The notes under the pieces were generated by a model that ran no database searches, was not told the origin of the DNA, and saw only the letters and a program-made list of their open reading frames with translations. Made by a program: the position numbers and the translations under genes. A stretch of 64,000 bases of DNA from Anoplolepis gracilipes (taxonomy: Eukaryota; Arthropoda; Insecta; Hymenoptera; Formicidae): NCBI RefSeq assembly GCF_047496725.1, contig NW_027328671.1:62001-126000 (forward strand). The letters are read 5' to 3'. Position 1 is the stretch's first letter. Each line of letters starts with the position of its first letter. This document shows positions 39,922-49,986 of this stretch, one piece after another.

Positions 39922-40504
39922 TCTAAAACAAATTAATTTTGTAAAACATTTATTCAAGAATACATTTATTTCAGAATGTATATAACAAGTAAATAAACTA
40001 TTTGTATAGTGAAAATAATAAACTAGATAAGAGAGATATTGATATTATAAAAATTATAAGAAATATTTTGATATTATAAGAATAGAATTGATTATAGGAT
40101 TATAGGAACCTTTAAACAAAAGTAATAATATTACATAATTTATTATAAATCGGAAAATGCACACGTGGATACATATAAGAAGAAAGTTAACTAATAATAT
40201 TAAAAATATAAATAAATAGTATAAATTCTACAATAATTTTCAAGTTCGTATAATAACTATTAACTAATTAATTAAATATAAATTATGTGACAATATATGT
40301 ATATTCAAAATCATATTATTAAAATATATTATATATAATATTATTGAACAGTTGTCATTGCTACATATTTATTATTTTATTTATTTTATACACATAAATA
40401 CACATAGACAATAATTAAAAGTAATTCTTATAATAATATATTAAGAATAATATTAACAAAATATTATGCTTAATAATATTAAACTGTAATTATATTTACA
40501 TGTG

Positions 40505-40591
<87 letters not shown>

Positions 40592-41240
40592 ATATATATG
40601 AATATGTATATTACATATTTAAGTATAAATATTATTTATATATGATAATTTCTTAGTATAAAAACAATATTATATATACATATATTTTGCTGTAATTATG
40701 ATTATTCAGGATTAATTTCTTTTGAAAAGTTCTTAATATTTTAAGAAAAGAAAGAATATATTTTAAAATATTTCTTTATTTCTCGGATTTCAGAAAAACG
40801 TCTTTATAGTTTTTTGTCAACATACGACATCCATTCTTTCACAAGATTTTTATACTTGTAAAAACTAGCTTCAATATTTGCCTAAGTCAGATTATTTTGA
40901 ATTAATGTAATAAATTTGTGCCATCTTAAAAGACTCACATAATTAAAGGACAAAATACTTGTGACATATAGTACGGATATAAATATTAATAGAAAACTTC
41001 ATATAAATCTAATTTTGAATAAAGTTTACCATTTCAGAGAGAGTTCCATTTTTCTTGTTCATACGTTTATTATAAGTTTTGTATGCTTCAATCTCAATGA
41101 TATTTCTCATAATATTTCTCAAGTTCGAGCTCTATGTAAAATAACTTCATCAATATTTATTGTCAATAAATAGTAATTTTATTGAACAAAATTTTTTAAA
41201 TTTAATAAGAATGTGTAACGGAATAGTATTTCGATAATTA
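39922..41240 (-). pseudogene. Orphan 3' end of another aminopeptidase copy (unit 2)
   Basis: Exon 12 (41030-41131, open, same splice sites) and exon 13 (40741-40881) of the aminopeptidase gene plus its 3' flank. Exon 13 carries a premature TAA in place of a Gln codon (AAACTATAAAGACG). No upstream exons follow. It is the fuller counterpart of 20650-21330 and shows that the array once held more gene copies. Confidence 0.75.
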
Positions 41241-41329
41241 GCATAATAAAAGCATAATATGAAAAACCCTTCTTAATTTTTGACAAAAAATTATTTCCTA
41301 AAATTTTGCCAAAAATTTCTCTTATTTAA

Positions 41330-41653
41330 AATTATATGTATGCCTGTATATCATATATACATATATTTTATTTTAAATATATTGAAAATAATAAATAATA
41401 ATAATTATATATTGAAAATAATAAATAATAGTAATTATGCATAATAAAGGGTGACTTTAAAAATTTAAATGGCTTATTCGTTTAGTTTTCTAGTTGCTTA
41501 TTTATAAAAAAATAAGGTACATAGAAAAAATTTAGTATAAACTTCACATACTGTTAACATTATAATCGCGATAACATTTGAGTTTTTCGCAACAATGTTG
41601 TCGATTATAAATGCAGACATCTATCACGAGCTATCTACCTATCTATCTGTCTA

Positions 41654-41719
<66 letters not shown>

Positions 41720-42485
41720 CATATAGAGTATCCGGTAATTTGTAAAAAATCTCTCGTGTACAGATTAGTGATAATAATTAATTTTGCGAGAGATTTCTTA
41801 TTTCTAAATTAAGTAAAATTAAGATTACATTTAATTCTTAATTTTCTTATTAAGATCTTAATTTTAATATATTTTAAAATAATTATTATGTATGCTTAAA
41901 AAAATTTATCAAAAAGTAACGTTATTGATATATATTATATAAATACATTTTTATAATTTTTAATATGATTTTAAATTAAATAATGGCTTTTACTAGTAGG
42001 TAATTTATAAAAACAAATAATTAATAAAATTTTATTATTGTATTTATTATCATTGCAAATTTAAATGTAAATTTATATATATTAATAATTGTCAGAAAAT
42101 TACTTTAAATTATTTAGGTCAATTCTAATATTTGTAATCTTATAGATACATTTTATATACATATATTCAATAATTTTTCTAAATCTATTTCTCACAATTA
42201 AAATAAAAAAAAAAACAGTTTATACTCACCGATATGGCGTAGCAACGAAGTTCCACAGCGTAGTATATAATGTAGTACTCAGGTAATCTATTAAATATAC
42301 AATATATTTAATTAATGTAAATTAAAGCAAATGTCCAAAGTATATTTTATATCTCAAAAAATAATTATTGTGTGCATTTAACAAAATTTTTCTTTTATTA
42401 GATTTTTACAAATAATAAATTATTCATCTGACATTTACTAACAATAACAATTAGAGTAAATCTGGGTGTGATGATCATACCCAGG
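41330..42485. other. AT-rich link with compound microsatellite
   Basis: Shares 41330-42170 with 21490-22320. Microsatellite (CT)n(TA)n at about 41650-41720. From about 42180 it is unique in the window. No gene. Confidence 0.45.
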
Positions 42486-43094
42486 CAGCAAGCACATGTC
42501 ATTTTGACATCGAAAACTGGTCATTTCTGGTTCAATGACGTCACGTGATCAAATAATGTCTAATTTAAAACGTCTTTTTGTGTAGTAATGATGGTTTGAA
42601 AAACCGTCATAATATCGTCATTCTTAAGTCATTATTATAAATAGCCTAAGTATTATTTTTTTTAACTAAAAACTCATTTAATTTTTTATAATATCTTAAA
42701 TTATTAAAACAATTTTGTGTATAATTTTGATATTCACAATTCTCTATATCTCAGGGCCCTAACATGAATTTCCTCTATAACCTGGGACTTGATCATGACA
42801 TTTAATCATGAATCTTTTCCTCTAGCGTGAATTCGTGAAAAGTGTAAAGTTTCATTAATGAATTCAATATTTGTAAATGAATTTTTCATTTTTTACGAAT
42901 TCACGCTAGAGGAAAAGATTCATGATCAAATGTCATTAAAATGTCACTAATAGGTCCAAAATGGTCATGAAGTCACGTCTTTTTAACGTCTTGAAATGTC
43001 ATCATCGGTCTGTGACATTAGTCCGTCATTTTTACACCATTACATCACGTCATATTTGGTTCAAACCGACCATATTTTGACATCAAATGTCGTG
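42486..43094. mobile_element. Non-autonomous foldback-type element interrupting the PP2A fragment
   Basis: A 600-bp insert is present only in block 3, ending exactly where PP2A exon-3 homology starts (about 43095). Its ends are imperfect inverted repeats (ACTGGTCATTTCTGGTTCAA on the left; TTTGGTTCAAACCGACCATA on the right). Its core is a near-perfect hairpin with arms 42795-42841 and 42890-42936 (left arm core GAATCTTTTCCTCTAGCGTG, about two mismatches in 47). The motif GTCAT/ATGAC recurs throughout. No ORF, superfamily unknown. Confidence 0.6.
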
Positions 43095-43916
43095 TCCAAA
43101 TCTGCAGGACTGTGTTAACTTGCAATATTTCTTAAAGATTCCGCCGCTTTATCACGAACCATAGTTTCTTCGACAATAGCCAGAGATTCTAATGGTGGCT
43201 AAATTAAAAATTTATGATTTATATTTTTTTGATAGAATAGAAAAATTATTAAAATCTATCTGACGCTCAGTAGAACTTGTGTTAAATACTATTCAAAATA
43301 AATCCATTGTTATTACCAATAAACAATGCACATATTCTGGCCCACCAATAAGAGGAATAAATATGCTGAGTTGTTCAGCCAATGCAAGAACTTCATCCTC
43401 ATCGTAGTCTTCATTAAAAATAATATTAACTCACTCCGTGTATGTCCGATACCTAGTGTAAGTGCAATCGCTGATAGTTTCTTGATAGAATTAAGACGTA
43501 GCTGTAATAAAAAGAATAATATACTACTAAGATATATCAATGTATGTAGAAATAGAGCAATTTTCATACTTTAAATGTCCAAATGCAAAAAGTAGTTAAA
43601 AATTTAATCAGACTTCTTTTTTATAAACAATTGCACGAACGTGTTCTCAATTGTATTATACGTATTATCTTTGAGATATATCGCTCACAAACTCGACGAA
43701 GGATGTTAGCTTTTTTTTCAAAAATTGCCGCTATGTCGGTAACGCTTTATTTAGCGATTGAATAAGAAAACGAACATTTCGGAAGACGAAGAAATAAAAA
43801 AAGCTCGCTCTTAATCGTCGTAAGCAACAATTACCTGGACATCTTCGTTTTCTAGCTCGTCGATCAAAACCGCAATCGGATAAAGACTGTCGTCCGTGGT
43901 AGTCACTCGCTGTCAT
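43095..43916 (-). pseudogene. Pp2A-29B: PP2A scaffold fragment, exons 1-3 (block 3)
   Basis: Exon 1 is 43835-43916 (two bases lost after MTASD, frame shifted). Exon 2 is about 43323-43506; the frame is lost in the middle, where TIYDED becomes TTMRMK. Exon 3 is partial (43095-43199). It carries the same TAA stop as block 1 (gtgttaactt), so the gene was already dead when the blocks duplicated. Confidence 0.9.
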
Positions 43917-44294
43917 TTTGCTGCCGGACAAACTGGCAATTTGATGTTTGATGCGCCGCACGTTTGTTAGGCTTTCTCGTGTCGCGTTAATGCGTCGACG
44001 ACGATGTTTACGTTTTCGGAGCTCGAGCTGGATACCGTTTTCAGAATGGCACGTATAATTACAGCATAATTGTAAGGAACGTTTAGCAATGCAAAAATTC
44101 GCTCAACATATATATCTCACAACTCCACGCGACTCCATGAATCACTGACACATGATACGTGACACACTGACAATAAGGATGACCCAATTCGCTGGCAGAT
44201 GGCGACATCTTACGCTCATGAAAGCGCGATCTGTCTGTATTGCTACGCAATTGTGTGTGTAATTTTTTTTCAAATAAAAATCTTTTTATATAGA

Positions 44295-44412
44295 GCACGT
44301 TCGGGGAGACCACTATTATCGCTAACAGCGTCATTCTATCTTTGTTACCCATTAAAAGTTGAACAAAGATAGAACGACGCTGTTAACGCTAATAGTGTCT
44401 GCTCGAACGCGC
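44295..44412. mobile_element. Hairpin MITE (copy 3)
   Basis: Same arms as 4047-4161. A single change in the left arm (TTATCGCTAAC) breaks one base pair. Confidence 0.75.
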
Positions 44413-44636
44413 CCATATAGTATAGTATACTATAATATTTTCTTCTATAAATATCAATTAATGTTACACTGATTGTTCAGCTTTATATTTAAATTACTTA
44501 CATAGAGAGAAATGTAATTCCTTTTTATATGCGTAAAAAATATAATTTTTATATTACAGATTCGGAAAAAAAAAGTCCATTTAAAATTGGCGATATATAG
44601 ATTTTGTCAATATTTGAGCATATCTTGCCAAATATA

Positions 44637-44821
44637 CAGTCGGACCTGTTATCCTACGATATTTTCGGTCCGGAATCTTCCCCTTAAACCTCTGATCCTA
44701 CGACAAAAATTTGAGAGTGAGGGTATAATTCCCCTTTCGCGGTCGTAGCATAAGAGGATTTTTTGTCGTAGGATAAGAGGTTTCGTAGCATAAGAGAGTC
44801 ATAGGATAAGAGGTCCGACTG
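44637..44821. mobile_element. 185-bp pogo/Tigger-like MITE (copy 3)
   Basis: TA-flanked, ends CAGTCGGACC and GGTCCGACTG. Same length as copies 1 and 2. Confidence 0.8.
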
Positions 44822-45785
44822 TAGTTATATATAATAATATGATAATTAAATAAAATCATATATGATATCATACGACTTTATATTTAATTATCATATAATA
44901 TCATATATGACTATACTTGATAAGACATGATCAGATATTGACAAAATCCATATATAGCCAACTTTTTTTCCCAGGGAAGTAATTATATAGAGATATATAT
45001 ATGTCACCAAAAATTCGAATGCGTGTATTATCGTGTCAAATATCCATTTTTACGTGATGAATTTTTCAAGAGAAAATATTATATTCTCGATATATCTCGC
45101 GAATTACATCTATTCTCCATAATTACTTATTTAAATAATTTTAAATTCTCGCATCAAAATTATTCAAAACTGCTCGGCGGTTTTCGATAGATTTCGCGTG
45201 ATCTTGCGTGCATCTAGAAGCACGACTGTTCATTGAGCGGTTATTCATGATTGGTGTAACTTTTAGAATATAAGATAAGAATATATGCTAATCACGAACA
45301 GTTGCTCACTCTTCATTTGAGATTCTGCATGCATTCGTTGATTTGATTGACTGATATTAGTTTCAAGCGGGCTTTGGTAATATTTGCACAAGTAAGCCGA
45401 CAAAGAGATAATCAAGCATTTTTTAAAAATAAATTGGGGGAGTATTTAATAATTTTATGGCACATTAAGATGAGAATTTTAAGAATAAAAAATTAAACAA
45501 CTTTGTCAGATTAAATAATGGATCATCATGAATACTCTCATTCTTCTGAATTATTTATAAATTACGCGTCAAGTTTATACTTGAACATGTATTTATAATC
45601 AAATTATACTGTGTCTAGTGCCATTCTTATCAAAAGTTTGTTTAAAAAATTTGCTTAAGAATTAATCGTAGAATATCTAGTTAGAGTACTAACAATACGG
45701 CGAATTGTCATATTAGTCTAAAAATAAATATCACGTTGAACAGATTAAGATCTATACAAAAGTGTGATTAGTAAGTATCAACCAA

Positions 45786-46076
45786 AAGTTATAAGACTTA
45801 AAAGTTTCAGCATTTCGACATAAAATACAAAATATCTTTTAAAATATTTGTTTTTCGATAATCTTACTCTAATACTTTTATGCATAGAATAATGCAATTT
45901 GCAACATGCAACTACATACTTTTTTTTAAAGATAACAATGCAGTTTCTTTACACCAATTGATTTGTCTCATTATTCTATGCATAAAAGTATTAGGGTAAG
46001 ATTATCGAAAAACAAATATTTTAAAAGATATTTTGTATTTTATGTCAAAATGCTAAAACTTTTAAGTCTTATAACT
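45786..46076. repeat. Foldback inverted repeat (copy 3)
   Basis: Arms of about 109 bases as at 5546-5836. Confidence 0.8.
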
Positions 46077-46159
46077 CGAAAAGTTATTAGTGAAAAAATA
46101 CTTTATCATAGTGTTTTGGAAAGTTCTCGAGGTAAGCTACAAGAATATGCAAAAATATA

Positions 46160-46345
46160 TAGGGGGTCCCTTTAAAAAATTCAAGGCGACCTTTATATGA
46201 TCTTCAAACGATTATTCAAGGTCAAACTAATAGTACCATCTTATGGCCCCCTCGAAACCATATAACTTTTGTCTCAAACATTTTTTCGTGCGATACGTAT
46301 TTCTTCGAATATTTAAATGTCTTAAGATAAAAAACTCACCCTGTA
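46160..46345. mobile_element. Small MITE-like element (copy 3)
   Basis: Begins TATAGGGGGTCCC and ends ACTCACCCTGTATA, as in copy 1. Confidence 0.5.
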
Positions 46346-46382
46346 TAACACTATATATATCATATTTCTATAAAATATAACA

Positions 46383-46766
46383 CATTACCATCATCCGCGC
46401 CAATGGAGCGTCTTTTTAGTTGCGGGCAACAGATATTTGTACCTCAAAGAAATCGTTTATCTGATAATATGTTGGAAAAACTAATGTTTTTAAAAAATAA
46501 AAATTTGTAATTTAACTCTAAACCTTTAATGTATTAAGCTGAAATGTATGCTTATATTTTTTATAGTTTTCTGAAATATATTATTTTTATATAAATTGTA
46601 ATTTTGAATATTATCTTAAAAGTATCTAAATAAAACATTCAACTAATTTATTTTTTATTTAGATATATTTAAATTAAGATTATCTTTATTTTATCTCAGA
46701 TATAGACGCATTATATTTTATCTTATCTATATGTAGATTATTTCAAATTATCTAAGCGCAACACTG
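46383..46766 (+). pseudogene. hAT transposase C-terminal remnant (copy 3)
   Basis: Same hAT C-terminal frame, stop at 46508-46510, terminus CAACACTG at 46766. The flank gtagtatgtaat (46767-46778) follows and then the TIR of the polymerase element begins directly, where copies 1 and 2 continue with atagaatagg. Confidence 0.8.
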
Positions 46767-46778
46767 GTAGTATGTAAT

Positions 46779-46929
46779 GCACTATGGTGCGTCAAAACAA
46801 ACCCCCACCACCGATCTTTCGGGCGCGCGTGGCTCTTTGCGTCAACAGCTCGCGCGATTATCGCTTCGGTCGCGATGCATTCCTGCATCATTTCGAGTCG
46901 CTTTATTTTATCATATGTATATATATATA
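46779..46929. repeat. Left terminal inverted repeat of the polymerase element
   Basis: Pairs with 53273-53425 with only a few substitutions (for example CCACCGATCTTTCGGGCGCG against CCACTGATCTCTCGGGCGCA). It includes a short internal palindrome GATGCATTCCTGCATC and ends in a TA/TATATG run. Confidence 0.9.
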
Positions 46930-46943
46930 AAATAAAAGTGTGC

Positions 46944-47067
46944 GGTTCTGGCGCAGTGAGTTTAAGAGTCTGCTCACTATGCCTAAGATTTCGGGTTCAA
47001 ATCCGAACAGAACCATCGAATCTTTATTCGATGTTATTTGATCGCCACCTTTCGGAAGGTGGCGATC
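46944..47067 (+). ncRNA. tRNA-like sequence with Pol III boxes followed by two perfect hairpins
   Basis: 46944-47015 has a 7-bp acceptor-like stem (GGTTCTG with CAGAACC). TGGCGCAGTGAG at 46949-46960 fits the Pol III A-box consensus at all but one position. GGTTCAAATCC at 46994-47004 is a perfect B box. The D-stem GCAG/CTGC can pair, but the anticodon arm does not fold and the T-stem is one base short, so it is not a normal tRNA. Two hairpins follow directly: ATCGAA-TCTTTA-TTCGAT (47015-47032), and a perfect 12-bp stem GATCGCCACCTT/AAGGTGGCGATC closed by TCGG (47040-47067). It lies inside the element, just within the left TIR, pointing towards the polymerase gene tail. Either a Pol III-transcribed small RNA of the element or a captured degenerate tRNA/SINE head. 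No T-run terminator is obvious right after the hairpin. Confidence 0.5.
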
Positions 47068-47271
47068 CTCTTTCAACAATAAAAGTAATGAAACTGCTTA
47101 TACGTAAAATGCGAAAAAGGAGAGGGTGAAAAAAATAGATGATTTAAAATAAAAATGCTCACTTTTATTGATACAGATTTTTAGAAAAATCAATATTCTT
47201 ATATTAATTTACATTATTTTCTAATACAAATGTGGAAAAATACAGGGGTCTTAAACTAGAGAAGAATATTA

Positions 47272-49110
47272 TTATTTTTGTATGTATCCGTACGGTAACG
47301 AGCAGCGATTATTAATAAATCGGCGTTTTAATAATACAGGCGCGCATACTTTAGTTTCGTCCCGCGTTACGATCTCATGAAACGCGGTACGACGAATCGA
47401 TTTGAAATGAAGGAGTATTGAATTTTCCGTTGACACTTCTTCGGACTCTTCATTTTCACATACTCTTTCTTTAGTTAATAATAAATTTCTTATACTGTTA
47501 AAATTTACTAAACGCGAATTTTCATAATTTAGGTTTATACCCTTTACTTTACAACATTCGCGTGCTCGACCGTCTGGTGTACGAACAACGTAGGCATAAA
47601 ATTTTGGGCCCCCGGACACGAATGCCTCGATATAACTACCGCGACCGTAGCTTTCGAGCTCATCCGTCATATCGCCCAAAAAGTTTCCCGTACGAGGTTC
47701 ATACTCATTCGGATTACCGCTGCTCACATAAATACACGAATCGGTATCATAATATAAAACGCGACGATCTAATCGCTCTAAGTATGAATATAATTTTAAA
47801 CGTGCCTGTGCCGTCGTGTACGCCGCTATCACTACATTAGTCAACGGAGAGGGAACGACCGCCTCTTCTCGCAATCGCCACGAAACATATATTACCTCAT
47901 CGTTTACGGGTAATATGTCGGTTATTTCGTGCTCGGCGCTCGTTAACAGTGTCAAAAAATGTTGTCGCGTTCTGACAACCTTGGTATTCGGCAAATTGGG
48001 ACGCTGACCGAATTTACCCCAAAAAGAATTTAAACACAACTTTGTGACCGAGCGTAAACCGGGATTCCGAGCAACGTTGCGTTTATCGAGTACGACACCT
48101 TCGGTTTTTTCGTACTCCCGTAAATATCGCTCTTTAGCTACGTCGTCGTTTTCCCCGCATTCGCTCGGCCAACCACTGGCTTCTTGTTTGAGTTGTAAAA
48201 AAGTATTTATGTATTCGACGAACAGTCCACCTTGCCGTTTCGTACTGTCAAGTTGAGTAACCTTGTATTGCCAAATTTCGTTTACCGCCGTCACGATATA
48301 ACCTTTTTCGACGGCCTTGCGTAATTCGCAGGATACCCACGTACCTTCGAATTCACGCTCGCTGATGTTTTCATGCGTGCAGGTCTCTTGCGAAAATGTT
48401 TCGCAACAACTGCGACATAGGGCAAAAAGCAATTTTCCGCGTACGTGATACGGAAGTACAGGATGAAATAGTTCGCGCGGAGGAAGCACCGTGCACCTTA
48501 TGAGACCCTCGAGCTTGTCAAAATTATAATTTGGCGCTTTACCGATTAAAACGGAACATTCATTACCGACATAAATATCTGGATGTCCAATCGGAAAAGC
48601 ACCCGTTTTTAATATATATGGGTACAGAGAACATACATCCACGTAACGTATTTTCTCTGCACCCGTAATCTCATATCGTGTCACGATATTTCCTGTGCGT
48701 CCTCCGAAAAATGCGTCACGAGGATCGAGCGGTGGCGTTTCCACTAATGGGTGATTTTCAAGATAATTACACATTTCGCGATTATCCCGCATTTCTCGAT
48801 CAAAAATGCACTCCCACTTTTCTATGAGCGAGTAACCACGTTGACGAAGTCGCCACGAGATCGCAAGAGTTCGTTCGTAACTCGAGTCGATTGTATCCTT
48901 ACAATCTGATGTCGAAAGCGATCTATCGCGATTCGTAGGAAAGCAGGAAGGACACCCGTGCCAAAAACATCCGTGAAATTGTAATACGTGACGTTGCTTC
49001 GTTCCCTCATTAGACGTTTCATAATATCCATCGACGAGCGTGCCCTCGATCGTGCGATGTTCGCGCGCACGCCCAGCGTGGGTTATAGAATGACCGAGTT
49101 CACGTTCCAT
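47272..49110 (-). CDS. Polymerase palm module with Vsr-like nuclease motif (612-codon open segment)
   Basis: This is the uninterrupted 3' part of the polymerase exon 4. Residues about 24-104 carry a Vsr-like pattern: D27 in LVDGYY, FHGCFWHGCPSC at 45-56, and GYSLIEKWECIF at 92-103. The palm follows: motif A YVDVCSLYPYI (D158), motif B KLCLNSFWGKFGQ (K357, N361), motif C YYDTDS (D455, D457), and a KxY motif (KFY, K503). The long insert between motifs A and B is where protein-primed polymerases have TPR1/TPR2. The first Met is simply the first ATG after the nonsense codon, not a native start. By motifs the catalytic core is intact. Confidence 0.85.
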   Translation of the reverse strand: MERELGHSITHAGRAREHRTIEGTLVDGYYETSNEGTKQRHVLQFHGCFWHGCPSCFPTNRDRSLSTSDCKDTIDSSYERTLAISWRLRQRGYSLIEKWECIFDREMRDNREMCNYLENHPLVETPPLDPRDAFFGGRTGNIVTRYEITGAEKIRYVDVCSLYPYILKTGAFPIGHPDIYVGNECSVLIGKAPNYNFDKLEGLIRCTVLPPRELFHPVLPYHVRGKLLFALCRSCCETFSQETCTHENISEREFEGTWVSCELRKAVEKGYIVTAVNEIWQYKVTQLDSTKRQGGLFVEYINTFLQLKQEASGWPSECGENDDVAKERYLREYEKTEGVVLDKRNVARNPGLRSVTKLCLNSFWGKFGQRPNLPNTKVVRTRQHFLTLLTSAEHEITDILPVNDEVIYVSWRLREEAVVPSPLTNVVIAAYTTAQARLKLYSYLERLDRRVLYYDTDSCIYVSSGNPNEYEPRTGNFLGDMTDELESYGRGSYIEAFVSGGPKFYAYVVRTPDGRARECCKVKGINLNYENSRLVNFNSIRNLLLTKERVCENEESEEVSTENSILLHFKSIRRTAFHEIVTRDETKVCAPVLLKRRFINNRCSLPYGYIQK

Positions 49111-49115
49111 TCATA

Positions 49116-49975
49116 TTAACCATTGCAGGGCTTTCGCGAATAATTGCTCGCCTTTCTGTAGCCTCCCATTGGAATGATACCTATCGTATTCGAGCGTAAA
49201 AAGTTTTTCCGAAAAACAGTCATGCACGTCGAAGCAATAGTCGTGCATTCCTCAAACGGACATACATTACCGCGATCTAAGAAAATTTTCCTGAATGCCA
49301 CGCACGCTCGTCGAAGTATATCAACGTCGGTTCGACAATATTGTACAATCTCGCGTTGGAAATGAAACACGCTGTTTTTTTGCGTCATATTCGTGTGCCA
49401 TGCAAGAAAGCGTTCGCGCTCTTCTAGTTTCATCGTGTCCGGAGAATAATAATGCACGTCGGGTAACGGACCGACGTACGTTTGATTTTCGCGAGTATTA
49501 AACAAATGCGGAAAAATACCCTTATCCGGGGTATCCTGTAGTCCAAAAGCTTTCGGTAACTCGGATAATCGCATCGGCATATAATTGATACTATCGATAA
49601 ATTTCGTACGTCCTACCTTTAATTCTATTATTTTTGATCCGTTTAAAATTAGTCTCGGCTCTAGGTTGTTACAATTTTCTACGATATGTTGCAAGATAAA
49701 TTGGGCGTCGAACGCTTTCGCATTATGCGCTATACAAATAAGATGCTTGAAACATTTTGTCGTTCGCGTAGCAAAATCAACAAATTGTTTTACCGGTTCG
49801 TGACGGAATACGAATTCGCGTGTTCCGCACCAACGGCATCGCACCCTCATGTCGCTTTCTTGAACGCACGCTTCGCAAATCTGTTGTGCCACGCAAAGAG
49901 TAGGAACGTGTTTTTTTACGTAGGTTGTACCTTCGAGCGTCTCATCCTGTCTCGTTTCAAAATCGTAAAATATAA
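49116..49975 (-). CDS. Polymerase 3'-5' exonuclease segment (middle open segment)
   Basis: The open frame between the two frameshifts. ExoI is FYDFE at about 49956-49970, ExoII is AHNAKAFDAQF (Asp near 49709), and ExoIII is YCRTDVDIL (Tyr near 49340, Asp near 49328). A CxxC..CxxC pair (CEAC, CRWC) lies between ExoI and ExoII. The PKAFGL segment before ExoIII is typical of Polinton-type PolB. It ends at TAA 49116-49118 caused by the shift in the A-run; the polymerase palm continues in another frame. Confidence 0.8.
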
Positions 49976-49986
49976 AAGCTACTCTT

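Noticed and set aside
46767..46778. Target-site duplication of the polymerase element
   Set aside because: The flanks are inverted, not direct, copies (TGTAAT / ATTACA), explained by the mirrored hAT end.
46944..47015. Functional tRNA gene
   Set aside because: Acceptor stem and A/B boxes are good, but no foldable anticodon arm, an overlong D-loop and a one-base-short T-stem. Kept as tRNA-like only.
49108..49140. Programmed ribosomal frameshift joining exonuclease and palm
   Set aside because: An in-frame TGA lies immediately downstream in the receiving frame and there is no convincing slippery heptamer plus structure; decay is simpler.
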